Below the pieces are notes generated by a model. It had not been told where the DNA came from, made no database searches, and saw only the letters and a list, made by a program, of their open reading frames with translations. From the NCBI GenBank assembly GCA_003220985.1, contig QHTY01000274.1, positions 1,292 through 6,676 on the forward strand: DNA of 5,385 nucleotides. Direction: 5' to 3'. How positions within the stretch are numbered: position 1 is the first letter of the stretch; every line of letters begins with the position of its first letter. Shown in pieces: positions 1-4,903 of the stretch. This DNA comes from Gemmatimonadota bacterium (lineage in GTDB: Bacteria; Gemmatimonadota; Gemmatimonadetes; Gemmatimonadales; GWC2-71-9). Position numbers and translations under genes: made by a program.

Positions 1-916
1 ACCCTTCTTCGAGTCCAATGGCCGGTCGATACCGAAGCACCTGCGCGGCGCGATCGAGACTCGCAAGCGAATCGTGGACATCGCCCGGCCGGGACGAGCG
101 ACACTCAGGGTGGATCGCACGCCCTGTGACGTTCCGGATCACATCCAGCAGCGCCAGCAATGACGTCCGCACTCCCGCACCCACGTTCACCACCCAGCCA
201 TTCGCCGCCTCGCGCGGCCGGGTGGCGGCCAGAATGTTTGCTTCCACGACGTTGTCGACGAAGGTGAAATCTCGTGTCTGCGATCCGTCGCCGAACACGA
301 CGGGCCGTCGCCCTTCAGCCGCGGCACTCAGGAAGGCTGGGATGACAGCCGCATACGCCGAGTGAGGACTCTGGCGTGGACCAAATACGTTGAAGTACCG
401 GAGGGCGACGCCTTCGACGAGCCCCGCCCGTGCATAAGCCAGGACGTACTGCTCACCCGCGAGCTTCGAGGTCGCGTAGGGCGAGCGCGGCAACGGCTCC
501 GCGGTCTCCACCTTGGGGAGGACCTCGCAGTCGCCGTACACGGAACTCGAGCTCGAATACACGACGCGCCGGACGCCGGCCTTGCGGCACGCTTCGAGCA
601 AGCGCAGGGTCGCGTTGACGTTTGCGTCGTGGCTTCGCCACGGGTCTTCGAGCGAGCGTGGAACGCTCGGGATCGCGGCGAGGTGAAATACCATCGCGAC
701 CCCTTCGACCGCTTGCCGGCACACGGCCGGGTCGCAGAGATCACCGCGCAGGAACTCGATCCTTCCAGCGAGCTCCGTGAGGTTCGATTCATCGCCAGTG
801 CTGAGGTCGTCCACGACACGCACCCGGCACCCCAGCGCGGCCACCCGAGTTGCTACGTGGGACCCGATGAAGCCGGCACCACCGGTCACAAGGCACTGCA
901 CACCACCTGCCAGCAT
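1..916 (-). CDS. NAD-dependent epimerase/dehydratase, WbpP/GalE-like (3' end cut by window edge)
   Basis: An open frame of 305 codons runs from ATG at 916 off the window edge, ending in ...RPAIGLEEG, so only the last part of the C-terminus is missing; relatives are usually about 310-340 residues. Visible signatures of extended SDR sugar-nucleotide enzymes are the NAD-binding glycine motif TGGAGFIG (residues 11-18), the acidic end of beta-2 (VVDDLSTG, 34-41), FHLAA (77-81), the serine-rich catalytic strand SSSSSVYG (121-128), the YxxxK pair Y147/K151 in SPYATSK, and LRYFNVFGPRQ (172-182) followed by GDGSQTRDFTFVDNVV (209-224). The last blocks resemble UDP-GlcNAc/UDP-Glc 4-epimerases and related enzymes supplying surface polysaccharide precursors, acting in the cytoplasm. 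The exact sugar cannot be fixed from sequence; a dehydratase or a UDP-glucuronate epimerase is possible. A modest purine-rich stretch (AGAGGA) lies a few bases before the ATG. No heptamer-repeat insertion is seen in the coding part. Confidence 0.9.
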   Translation of the reverse strand, partial: MLAGGVQCLVTGGAGFIGSHVATRVAALGCRVRVVDDLSTGDESNLTELAGRIEFLRGDLCDPAVCRQAVEGVAMVFHLAAIPSVPRSLEDPWRSHDANVNATLRLLEACRKAGVRRVVYSSSSSVYGDCEVLPKVETAEPLPRSPYATSKLAGEQYVLAYARAGLVEGVALRYFNVFGPRQSPHSAYAAVIPAFLSAAAEGRRPVVFGDGSQTRDFTFVDNVVEANILAATRPREAANGWVVNVGAGVRTSLLALLDVIRNVTGRAIHPECRSSRPGDVHDSLASLDRAAQVLRYRPAIGLEEG

Positions 917-1132
917 CGGAATCCTCTGGGCTCAGGACACGGGGGTCCTGTGCGGCGACCCCGCCCCGCGGGTCGCAACCCTCGTACCTGTCCAGTCACG
1001 GGCGATTCCCGTGTGTCAAGCGAATTAAACGATTGGGGCGCCTGTGTTGCGTTGGGACGGAGATACGACGATCCTGCAGAGCCTAGAGTTGTTGCAGTAC
1101 GCTTACAGTAGAAAGGAAGGATGTGTCGTTTA
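917..1132 (-). other. Intergenic/leader region between rarA and the epimerase gene
   Basis: These 216 bases separate the rarA stop from the epimerase start. I see no convincing gene. On the minus strand there is a TTGACA hexamer (1014-1019), but no good -10 hexamer at standard spacing, so a sigma-70-type promoter is only a possibility. Three small inverted repeats lie between that hexamer and the epimerase start. No U-tract follows any of them, so a classical rarA terminator is not supported. Confidence 0.5.
933..1013 (-). promoter_or_regulatory. Three consecutive short hairpins in the presumed epimerase leader
   Basis: Perfect inverted repeats: caggac/gtcctg (933-938 with 945-950, 6-nt loop), gcgaccc/gggtcgc (955-961 with 970-976, 8-nt loop) and cacggg/cccgtg (997-1002 with 1008-1013, 5-nt loop). 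The third directly abuts the minus-strand TTGACA at 1014-1019. The first and third contain fragments resembling the GGGACAC heptamer found elsewhere in this window, so they may be relics of that repeat rather than a regulatory leader. Short stems like these are common in GC-rich DNA, so a function is uncertain. Confidence 0.25.
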
Positions 1133-2470
1133 TCACGTTTCCCGTTCTGCACTTGCCGCTTTTCGCTTGATCATCTCCCAGAACTCCATGCGCTCCCCAA
1201 TGGTCTTCTCGTACCCGAACGCCGTCGGCTCGTACCATTTGGCCCCGCGCAGCGTCTCGGGCAGGTACTCCTGAGGCACGTAGGCGTTCTCGGAGTCGAA
1301 CGCGTACTTGTAGCCCGCACCATAGCCCAGCTCCTTCATGAGTGGCGTGGGTGCGTTACGGATGTGCAGCGGTACCGGCTCGGCGGGGTGCGCCTCGGCC
1401 GCGGTCTGCGCTTCTCCGAACGCGACGTACCCGCGATTGGATTTGGGCGCAGTCGCGAGATAGATCGTCGCTTCGGCGAGCGCCAGCTCGCCTTCAGGAC
1501 TGCCGAGGAAGTGATAGGCGTCTTTGGCCGCCAGCGCGACCGTCAGTCCGCGCGGATCCGCCAGGCCAATGTCCTCGATCGACATCCGCACGAGGCGTCG
1601 CGCGATGTAGAGCGGATCTTCGCCGCCGGCCAGCATCCGAGCGAGCCAGTACAGCGCTCCATCGACATCGGATCCGCGCACCGCCTTGTGCAGCGCCGAG
1701 ATCAAGTTGAAGTGCTGCTCGCCGGCTTTGTCGTAGGCCGGCAACGGACGCTCTAACACCTGATCGACGGTATTTCGGGACACGGGAAACGGGACACGGG
1801 AAACGTGCACGTGCTGGAGCAATGCTTCTAACGTGTTCAGCGCTCGTCGCGCGTCACCTTGCGCATGTCTGACCAACGCGTCCATAGCATCTTCGCTCAA
1901 TACGTTTCCCGTCTCCCGTTTCTCGTTTCCCGATGGGAGCAGTGCCCTCTCGATCACCGTCCGTATGTGCGCATCGGTGAGTGCTTCGAGGACGAAGACG
2001 CGACACCGCGACAGGAGCGCTCCGGTGAGTTCGAAGCTTGGGTTCTCCGTCGTCGCGCCGATGAGCGTGATGATGCCGTTCTCGACCCACGGCAGAAACG
2101 CATCCTGCTGCGCCTTGTTGAAGCGATGGATCTCGTCGCAGAAGAGGATCGTGCCTTGCCCCTGATACTTGAGCCGGTCCTCCGCTTCCTTGATGATTTC
2201 GCGCACGCGCGCGACACCTTCGGTCACAGCGGAAAACGGCTCGAAGTGCCGGTCGGTGTAGTTGGCGATGATCTTGGCGAGCGTGGTCTTGCCGGACCCG
2301 GGCGGTCCCCAGAAAATGCAGGAGCCGACGTCGCCGCGGCGGATGAGATCGCCGAGCGCCTTTCCCGGACCGAGGAGGTGCTCCTGGCCGAGGAACTGCT
2401 CGAGCGTCTTGGGACGCATCCTGGCAGCTAGCGGCTCGGTGGAGCCCTGGAAGAGCGTTGGCTCAGACAC
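1133..2470 (-). CDS. rarA: Replication-associated recombination protein A (RarA/MgsA), AAA+ ATPase
   Basis: A 445-residue protein, about the usual RarA length, related to clamp-loader AAA+ ATPases; the family acts with SSB at stalled or gapped replication forks. Visible motifs: N-terminal PLAARMRPKTLEQFLGQEHLL, Walker A GPPGSGKT (55-62), Walker B ILFCDE (108-113), sensor 1 GATTENPSF (138-146), arginine-finger SRCRVF (154-159), sensor 2 GDARRALNTLE (205-215), then the RarA-specific C-terminal domain with HFNLISALHKAVRGSD, LYWLARML and APKSN. The start is a GTG at 2470-2468 lying inside a heptamer-repeat copy; it gives MSEPTLFQ..., a normal family N-terminus, but no Shine-Dalgarno is visible because the repeat fills the upstream bases. 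Two more copies are inserted in frame, giving SGNEKRETGNV (about 180-190) and HVSRVPFPVSRNT (about 222-234). Both fall in loops that vary between RarA proteins, so activity is probably retained. The TGA stop is formed by the edge of a short copy. Confidence 0.95.
   Translation of the reverse strand: MSEPTLFQGSTEPLAARMRPKTLEQFLGQEHLLGPGKALGDLIRRGDVGSCIFWGPPGSGKTTLAKIIANYTDRHFEPFSAVTEGVARVREIIKEAEDRLKYQGQGTILFCDEIHRFNKAQQDAFLPWVENGIITLIGATTENPSFELTGALLSRCRVFVLEALTDAHIRTVIERALLPSGNEKRETGNVLSEDAMDALVRHAQGDARRALNTLEALLQHVHVSRVPFPVSRNTVDQVLERPLPAYDKAGEQHFNLISALHKAVRGSDVDGALYWLARMLAGGEDPLYIARRLVRMSIEDIGLADPRGLTVALAAKDAYHFLGSPEGELALAEATIYLATAPKSNRGYVAFGEAQTAAEAHPAEPVPLHIRNAPTPLMKELGYGAGYKYAFDSENAYVPQEYLPETLRGAKWYEPTAFGYEKTIGERMEFWEMIKRKAASAERET
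1134..1144 (-). repeat. Heptamer repeat, short copy A at the rarA 3' end
   Basis: About one and a half units (cacgtttcccg on plus). On the minus strand it reads CGGGAAACGTG and encodes the last residues R-E-T of RarA; the final TG followed by A makes the stop codon TGA. The neighbouring bases may be a decayed remainder, but that is not clear. Confidence 0.55.
1776..1807 (+). repeat. Heptamer repeat copy B, in frame inside rarA
   Basis: Four clean units GGGACAC, GGGAAAC, GGGACAC, GGGAAAC preceded by C and followed by GTG (purine strand is plus). Read on the rarA strand it encodes HVSRVPFPVSR (about 222-232). It is the inverted partner of copy C, matching its complement at 28 of 32 positions. 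The ACGT end runs into the 10-bp palindrome acgtgcacgt (1803-1812). Confidence 0.9.
1901..1932 (-). repeat. Heptamer repeat copy C, in frame inside rarA
   Basis: Purine strand is minus: C, GGGAAAC, GAGAAAC, GGGAGAC, GGGAAAC, then GTA. It encodes GNEKRETGNV in RarA (about 181-190), between the Arg-finger/lid part and the sensor 2 helix. It points toward copy B, with 93 bases between them. Confidence 0.9.
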
Positions 2471-2502
2471 GGGACACGGGAAACGGGAAACGGGACACGT
2501 GG
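2466..2502 (+). repeat. Heptamer repeat copy D at the rarA start codon
   Basis: A partial unit GACAC, then GGGACAC, GGGAAAC, GGGAAAC, GGGACAC and GTGG, purine strand plus. It covers the GTG start codon of rarA (2468-2470) and the bases where its ribosome binding site should be. It is the left member of the inverted pair that brackets the four-helix-bundle gene. Confidence 0.9.
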
Positions 2503-2572
2503 TGCGTCAGAAAAGCCTCTATGGCGCGAAAAGGATCCGTAATTCTCTGACCTACTAAATCATACTGCGGGC
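2503..2572. promoter_or_regulatory. Divergent intergenic region with AT-rich core
   Basis: This gap between rarA (-) and the four-helix-bundle gene (+) contains an AT-rich core, ctactaaatcatact (2552-2566). On the minus strand it reads TATGAT (2559-2564), a 5-of-6 match to a sigma-70 -10 box. On the plus strand CATACT (2561-2566) overlaps it, only six bases before the ATG at 2573. Neither has a good -35 hexamer. The two genes may share back-to-back promoters here, and the plus-strand transcript could then be nearly leaderless. This is inference from short matches. Confidence 0.3.
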
Positions 2573-2998
2573 ATGAGGCAACTTGAATCGTTAGATGCCT
2601 ACCGAACGGCCCAGGAACTCGCCGCAAGAGCATACGGCCTCACGCAGGGTGGAGCGCTCAGCAAACACTTTGCCCTCATAGACCAGATCCGGCGCGCCTG
2701 CATATCAGTTCCCGCCAACATCGCCGAAGGGTATGCGCTGGGCACTACGCTCCAGTTTATCCGGTGCTTGCGGATTTCATTGGGCTCGGCCGCCGAGCTC
2801 CGATCGCATCTCGATATTACCAAGCGACTACAACTCGCTGACTCGCAAGAACTCGACGCCATTATCGCGCTCGCCATGCGGGTGATCGCGATTCTGGTTG
2901 GGTTATTGAAGAAGTTGGACCGTAATAACCGGTCACGTATCCCGTTTTCCGTTTCTCGTTTCCTGGTCACGCGGTCGAATCGAGGAGCAGCTTCGTAG
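2573..2998 (+). CDS. Four-helix-bundle protein, 23S rRNA intervening-sequence (IVP/S23) family
   Basis: A 141-residue protein whose first ~117 residues match the small four-helix-bundle family first seen in 23S rRNA intervening sequences: L-x-A-Y near the N-terminus, LIDQIRRACISVPANIAEGYA (35-55), an F-x-x-x-L-x-I-S-LGSAAEL segment (62-76) leading to LDITKRL, and a closing amphipathic helix to LLKKL. The fold is shared with Avd, the accessory protein of diversity-generating retroelements; the cellular role of stand-alone members is not established. It is the only plus-strand gene, and its DNA looks less GC-rich than neighbouring rarA, which would fit acquired DNA. No Shine-Dalgarno is evident before ATG 2573. 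Normal members end near 115-125 residues; here the frame continues through heptamer copy E (SRIPFSVSRF, about 121-130) and overlaps the ZIP 3' end tail to tail by 32 bases. Copies D and E flank it as inverted repeats. Confidence 0.85.
   Translation: MRQLESLDAYRTAQELAARAYGLTQGGALSKHFALIDQIRRACISVPANIAEGYALGTTLQFIRCLRISLGSAAELRSHLDITKRLQLADSQELDAIIALAMRVIAILVGLLKKLDRNNRSRIPFSVSRFLVTRSNRGAAS
2934..2965 (-). repeat. Heptamer repeat copy E after the ZIP stop and in the IVP-family C-terminus
   Basis: Purine strand is minus: a slightly decayed first unit (AGGAAAC), GAGAAAC, GGAAAAC, GGGATAC, then GTG. It begins just after the TGA stop of the ZIP gene (2967-2969) on the minus strand, and on the plus strand it is translated as the tail of the four-helix-bundle protein. 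More divergent than copies B and D. Confidence 0.85.
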
Positions 2999-3686
2999 CG
3001 AAGAAAACCGCCGCACCGGCAAAAAAAGCCGCTGGCAGAGTCCATCCTCGCTTGCCCTGCAGCTCGGGTACGAGGTTTGAGGCCGCTACATAGATTGTGA
3101 CACCCGCGGCAATGGCTAGGCCATGTTGGACGAGGAACCCAACATGATCGGTGAGCACAACACCGAGCAGGGTGGCAATTCCAAGGAGGGTTGCGGCCCC
3201 GATGGCGCGCCCCCTGGAACGGCCCCCGGCCATCATGATGCTCGAAATAGTCACGCCCTCAGGCAATTTGTGCAGCAGAATAGCTATAAAGACCATGAAG
3301 CCCAGCGATGGTCCAACCAAGAAGGCGCTGGCGATCGCCACACCGTCAAAAAAAGTATGCAGTAACAGTCCGACCAGCGCCGAGGTCCCGGCAATCGGTG
3401 TGATTGTATGGGTCTCTTCTCCGAAATGAAAATGAGGTGTGACCGTGTGTTGAGTCAGGTGCACGGCGAGATAGCCAACGAGAACGAGCGCGGGAGCTAT
3501 GGCTCCACTGCGCGCGAACGCTTGGGGCAGCAATTCGATGATCGCCACCGACAACATGAATCCCGCACCAAATGCGAGGAGGTGTTCGATAACCTTCAGC
3601 TCCAGCACCGCCCGTCGCGTTACGGCGAGCCCGCCAAGAACGTTCCCAAACGCTGCAATCAGAGCAAAGAGGAGAGCTTTAGACAC
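2967..3686 (-). CDS. ZIP family divalent metal transporter
   Basis: A 239-residue membrane protein from GTG 3686, within the usual range for bacterial ZIP (ZupT/GufA-like) proteins. About eight hydrophobic segments are visible, the first at residues 3-21. The two signature metal-site helices are present: HTFFDGVAIASAF (110-122; family HNxxD, here H110 and D114) and LLHKLPEGVTIS (137-148; H139, P142, E143). A histidine-rich loop (HLTQHTVTPHFHFGEETH, 76-93) precedes them, as is common in ZIP proteins. The family moves zinc, iron or manganese into the cytoplasm; the metal cannot be assigned. The GTG start is chosen because it gives a normal first transmembrane helix and overlaps the cca-like stop by 8 nt (GTGTCTAA), suggesting translational coupling; the frame stays open further upstream but that part is hydrophilic and overlaps the neighbouring gene. 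Copy E follows the stop codon at once. Confidence 0.9.
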   Translation of the reverse strand: MSKALLFALIAAFGNVLGGLAVTRRAVLELKVIEHLLAFGAGFMLSVAIIELLPQAFARSGAIAPALVLVGYLAVHLTQHTVTPHFHFGEETHTITPIAGTSALVGLLLHTFFDGVAIASAFLVGPSLGFMVFIAILLHKLPEGVTISSIMMAGGRSRGRAIGAATLLGIATLLGVVLTDHVGFLVQHGLAIAAGVTIYVAASNLVPELQGKRGWTLPAAFFAGAAVFFATKLLLDSTA

Positions 3687-4869
3687 GGGAGAGTAAGTAC
3701 TCCCGAGTATTTCGCTTAGGGTCCTCCAGCACTTCGTCCAGCAGACGCTGCAAAGTCTCGCCGACCTCGGGACCGGGCCGAACCCCCGCCACGATGAGAT
3801 CGTCACCGCGCACTGCTAGATCCTTCAGACTGAGCGGCTCATGCGCCGTGCGGATCTCTTTCACAACGTCCGCCAGACGAGAAACGGAATGCACAACGCG
3901 GGACACACCGAGTCCTGGCAACACGTTGAGGAGGTCATCGGCAAACTCTCCGGTCGCCGCGAGCCAGCGCCTCACAGCGCCCCGATCTTTGGGATCTGGA
4001 TACCGTTCCCTCCAGGCGCCGACGGCCCTGCCCCGTTCAACATCTCGGTTAGAGCATTTGAGGCGAATGAGCAGGGAAGCGGCATCGCCCGCGAGAATGG
4101 CCGTAACCAAGACAGGATCCCGCGGCATCTTATCAACGTGTCCCGTGTCCCGTTGCTCGTTTCCCGAGACTTCCGGCAACCAGATCCGCGCCGCTCCCAC
4201 GTCGCGCCACAGCGTAACCAGCTTGGACAACTTCTTCGCCGTCTTGATTCCCTTGAACCATTCGTCCCTCACCCGCTCCGCGGAGAGTTGCGCCAACCCC
4301 TGCGCGTTCGCTTTCGCCGCTTCCAACGTGCGGGCATGGATCCGGAACTCAAAACGCGCGCTGAACCGCAGGGCGCGCAGAATCCGCAGATAGTCTTCTT
4401 GAAACCGCCAGTTGGGATCGCCGACGGAGCGGATCAGCTTCTTCGCGACGTCCTGCTCCCCCTGAAAGGGATCGCGCCACTCGTGCCGGATCGGATGGTA
4501 GGCGATGGCATTGATCGTGAAATCGCGCCGCGCCAGGTCGTCCATCAGCGAGACGCCGAACTCGACGACGGCGTGCCGGCCGTCGGTGTGAATGTCCTTC
4601 CGAAAGGTCGTGACCTCGTGCGGCTGATTGGCGCTATCGAGCACCGCGACCGTGCCGTGTTCGATCCCCACCGGCACGGTGCGCTTGAAGATCTTTTGCA
4701 CCTCGGCCGGCGGCGCGGAGGTGGTGAGAGCGAAGTCGTGATTCTGGAGGCCGAGGAGATTGTCGCGGATCGCACCGCCCACGCACCACGTTTCGTACCC
4801 CGCGTCTTCCAGCTTTGTGGCGATTTTCAGCACTTCATTGGGAATGGGGAGTTGCGCGGGGAACGTCAT
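3679..4869 (-). CDS. cca: Class II tRNA nucleotidyltransferase (CCA-adding type) with altered DxD motif
   Basis: From ATG 4869 the protein is 396 residues and opens in the family manner (LPIPNEVLKIATKLEDAGYETWCVGGAIRDNLLG). Head-domain motifs follow: VGGAIRD (30-36), the DxD region (45-47), HEVTTFRKDIHTDGRHA (84-100), RRDFTINAIAYHP (114-126), VGDPNWRFQEDYLRILRALRF (149-169), then the helical tRNA-binding part ending PLSLKDLAVRGDDLIVAGVRPGPEVG. Such enzymes add or repair the tRNA 3' CCA end in the cytoplasm. Here the DxD reads D45-F46-A47, so the second metal-binding aspartate is missing. Two heptamer copies are in frame: GNEQRDTGHV (about 236-245) and the decayed VSRVVHSVSR (322-331). A third copy lies directly before the ATG and removes any Shine-Dalgarno; an upstream ATG at 4929 in the same frame would add 20 residues encoded partly by the repeat and is less likely. 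It sits between the SDR and ZIP genes in an apparent operon. Confidence 0.88.
   Translation of the reverse strand: MTFPAQLPIPNEVLKIATKLEDAGYETWCVGGAIRDNLLGLQNHDFALTTSAPPAEVQKIFKRTVPVGIEHGTVAVLDSANQPHEVTTFRKDIHTDGRHAVVEFGVSLMDDLARRDFTINAIAYHPIRHEWRDPFQGEQDVAKKLIRSVGDPNWRFQEDYLRILRALRFSARFEFRIHARTLEAAKANAQGLAQLSAERVRDEWFKGIKTAKKLSKLVTLWRDVGAARIWLPEVSGNEQRDTGHVDKMPRDPVLVTAILAGDAASLLIRLKCSNRDVERGRAVGAWRERYPDPKDRGAVRRWLAATGEFADDLLNVLPGLGVSRVVHSVSRLADVVKEIRTAHEPLSLKDLAVRGDDLIVAGVRPGPEVGETLQRLLDEVLEDPKRNTREYLLSRV
3682..3705 (-). promoter_or_regulatory. Hairpin and heptamer fragment at the cca/ZIP junction
   Basis: The stretch gacacggga (3682-3690) matches a little over one heptamer unit and contains the ZIP start GTG. 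The inverted repeat cgggag/ctcccg (3686-3691 with 3700-3705, 8-nt loop) would pair the purine-rich GGGAG upstream of the ZIP start with bases reaching the first base of the start codon. It could limit ZIP initiation unless translation of the upstream gene opens it. Supported only by the short inverted repeat. Confidence 0.25.
3878..3907 (+). repeat. Heptamer repeat, decayed copy G inside the cca-like gene
   Basis: Purine strand plus, units GAGAAAC, GGAATGC, ACAACGC, GGGACAC. Against a consensus copy about 23 of 30 positions agree, with the mismatches concentrated in the two middle units and the edges intact. It encodes VSRVVHSVSR, recognisably the same peptide as HVSRVPFPVSR in RarA. Confidence 0.65.
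4135..4166 (-). repeat. Heptamer repeat copy F, in frame inside the cca-like gene
   Basis: Purine strand minus: C, GGGAAAC, GAGCAAC, GGGACAC, GGGACAC, then GTT. It encodes GNEQRDTGHV in the same register as GNEKRETGNV in RarA. It lies after LPEVS, in a linker of the helical C-terminal half. Confidence 0.9.
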
Positions 4870-4900
4870 CGGGACACGGGAAACGGGAAACGAGACGCGG
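4870..4900 (+). repeat. Heptamer repeat copy H between SDR gene and cca
   Basis: Purine strand plus: C, GGGACAC, GGGAAAC, GGGAAAC, then a decayed GAGACGC. It fills almost the entire 34-nt gap between the SDR stop (4904) and the ATG at 4869 and touches the start codon. Inverted partner of copy I. Confidence 0.88.
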
Positions 4901-4903
4901 TAT

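Larger units (their letters stand above)
2466..2965. mobile_element. Candidate 500-bp cassette: four-helix-bundle gene between inverted heptamer repeats
   Basis: Copies D and E, in opposite orientation and matching at 26 of 32 aligned positions, enclose a divergent promoter-like region and one small gene on the strand opposite to all neighbours. No transposase, integrase or reverse transcriptase is present and no clear target-site duplication is seen outside the repeats. Mobility is therefore a hypothesis based on architecture only. Confidence 0.3.

Noticed and set aside
362..1111. Plus-strand open frame of about 250 codons
   Set aside because: Antisense to the epimerase gene, arginine- and proline-rich without family motifs; typical of shadow frames in GC-rich DNA.
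1121..1756. Plus-strand frame preceded by a strong purine-rich stretch (aaggaagg)
   Set aside because: The purine stretch touches the ATG with no spacer, which is too close for a ribosome binding site, and the frame is antisense to conserved rarA sequence.
2221..2245. Further heptamer copy suggested by gcggaaaacggctcg
   Set aside because: It encodes HFEPFSAV, ordinary conserved RarA sequence, and lacks a second clear unit.
2466..2998. Diversity-generating retroelement, suggested by the Avd-like fold
   Set aside because: No reverse transcriptase and no template/variable repeat pair with adenine-specific differences are visible; the protein is closer to stand-alone IVP-family members.
2573..2998. 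Intervening sequence within a 23S rRNA gene
   Set aside because: No rRNA sequence flanks the gene; the neighbours are rarA and a ZIP transporter.
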